A DNA stretch of 13,388 nt from DATFPQ01 sp035264765. Lineage in GTDB: Bacteria > Actinomycetota > Actinomycetes > Actinomycetales > Angustibacteraceae. The notes under the pieces are model-generated. The model did no database searches, had not been told where the DNA came from, and saw nothing but the letters and a program-made list of their open reading frames with translations. The position numbers were made by a program, and so were the translations under genes. Location: positions 1 to 13,388 of the forward strand of contig DATFPQ010000259.1 of the NCBI GenBank assembly GCA_035264765.1, read 5' to 3'. Shown piece after piece: positions 12,692 through 13,388 of this stretch; position 1 is the first letter of the stretch; each line of letters opens with the position of its first letter.

Positions 12692-13388
12692 TCACGACCG
12701 CAGCAGCACCGCGGCGCCGTTCACCCGGTCGGTTGCCAGGTCGCGCAGCGCGACGTCGGCCGACTCGAACGGGTAGGGCTGGGTCGCGACGCGCAGATCG
12801 AGGCGTGCGGCGAGCGCGAACAGCTCGTCGCCGTCCCGCCGGGTGTTCGCGGTGACGCTGCGGAGCACCCGCTCCTGGAACAGATCCTGGCCGTACCGCA
12901 GAACCGGGATGTCGGTGAGGTAGATCCCCGCGACTGCGAGCGTCCCGCCGCGGTCCAGCGCCTCCAGGGCGACGGGCACGAGGCCCCCGGCGGGGGCGAA
13001 GAGGATCGCCGAGTCCAGCGGCTCGGGCGGGCTGTCGTCGGCGCCGCCGGCCGAGGACGCCCCGAGGTCGAGCGCCAGCCGTTGGGCCTGCTGCGACCTG
13101 GTGAGGACGTGCACGGTCGCTCCCGCGGCAAGAGCCAGCTGGGCGGTGATGTGCGCGGAGGCGCCGAAGCCGTAGATGCCGAGCCGTCCCCCGGGCGGGA
13201 GGTCCGCGACCCGCAGCGCGCGGTAGCCGATGATCCCCGCGCAGAGCAGTGGGGCGGCGTGCTCGTCGTCATAGCGGTCCGGGATCCGGTACGCGTACCC
13301 CTCGGGCACCACGACCCGCTCGGCGTAGCCACCGTCGACGTCCCACCCGGTGAACTGCGGCTCCAGGCACAGGTTCTCGCGTCCCGCT
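12692..13388 (-). CDS. Zinc-type alcohol dehydrogenase (MDR family), 5' end off the window
   Basis: About 232 C-terminal residues are present; the frame stays open to the right edge, so the N-terminal part with the catalytic zinc ligands is missing. The visible part begins GRENLCLEPQFTGWDVDGGY, where the ENLC cysteine belongs to the structural-zinc loop. AERVVVPEGYAYRIP follows, as in medium-chain alcohol dehydrogenases. The Rossmann domain has GGRLGIYGFGASAHITAQLA, the NAD(P)-binding GxGxxG with alanine as the last glycine, then VHVLTRS. The end, ANTRRDGDELFALAARLDL then DLATDRVNGAAVLL, is also family-typical. It probably oxidises alcohols or reduces aldehydes; the cofactor and substrate cannot be decided. 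It is convergent with the last USP gene. An internal GTG at 13312 is not the true start because family sequence continues upstream of it. Confidence 0.93.
   Translation of the reverse strand, partial: AGRENLCLEPQFTGWDVDGGYAERVVVPEGYAYRIPDRYDDEHAAPLLCAGIIGYRALRVADLPPGGRLGIYGFGASAHITAQLALAAGATVHVLTRSQQAQRLALDLGASSAGGADDSPPEPLDSAILFAPAGGLVPVALEALDRGGTLAVAGIYLTDIPVLRYGQDLFQERVLRSVTANTRRDGDELFALAARLDLRVATQPYPFESADVALRDLATDRVNGAAVLLRS

Overview
The window is very GC-rich (strong G/C bias at third codon positions, GTG starts, TANNNT-type -10 hexamers, leaderless starts), which points to an actinobacterium. The DevR/DosR-type two-component pair and the cluster of universal stress proteins (USPs) fit a soil or aerobic actinomycete outside Mycobacterium. 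The genus cannot be fixed from the sequence. I see no rRNA, tRNA, CRISPR, transposase or phage gene.

Left part (1-2797, all + strand): a geranylgeranyl-reductase-type FAD oxidoreductase (its upstream partner lies off the window), type 1 isopentenyl-diphosphate isomerase (idi) with a leaderless promoter, and a tandem-GNAT acetyltransferase. A 413-base gap follows. It carries three near-identical 43-base copies (period 60-61) that each fold into a strong hairpin, just upstream of a small four-helix membrane protein of unknown function.

Middle (3825-6065): a minus-strand DUF72 (YecE-like) gene and a GNAT acetyltransferase, then a divergent VOC-fold protein on +.

Right part (6118-12655) is the most coherent block. 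It holds a GAF-GAF histidine kinase of the DevS/DosS/DosT type with the heme-pocket residues conserved, a convergent DevR/DosR-type response regulator, and four USP genes: tandem-domain, single-domain, tandem-domain on minus, tandem-domain on +. Four copies of a DosR-box-like 14-mer (GGGAC-N4-GGCCC class) lie in front of the USP genes, and the regulator's recognition helix matches that of DosR. The simplest reading is that the kinase senses O2, NO, CO or redox state through heme and phosphorylates the regulator, which then turns on the neighbouring USP genes during hypoxia or dormancy. Only some USP domains keep the ATP-binding loop, so the set probably includes ATP-binding and non-binding members.

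The window ends inside a minus-strand zinc-type alcohol dehydrogenase whose N-terminal part lies beyond the right edge. Convergent gene ends are marked by hairpins (10448-10543, 12662-12683) or by a tandem array (7884-7958).
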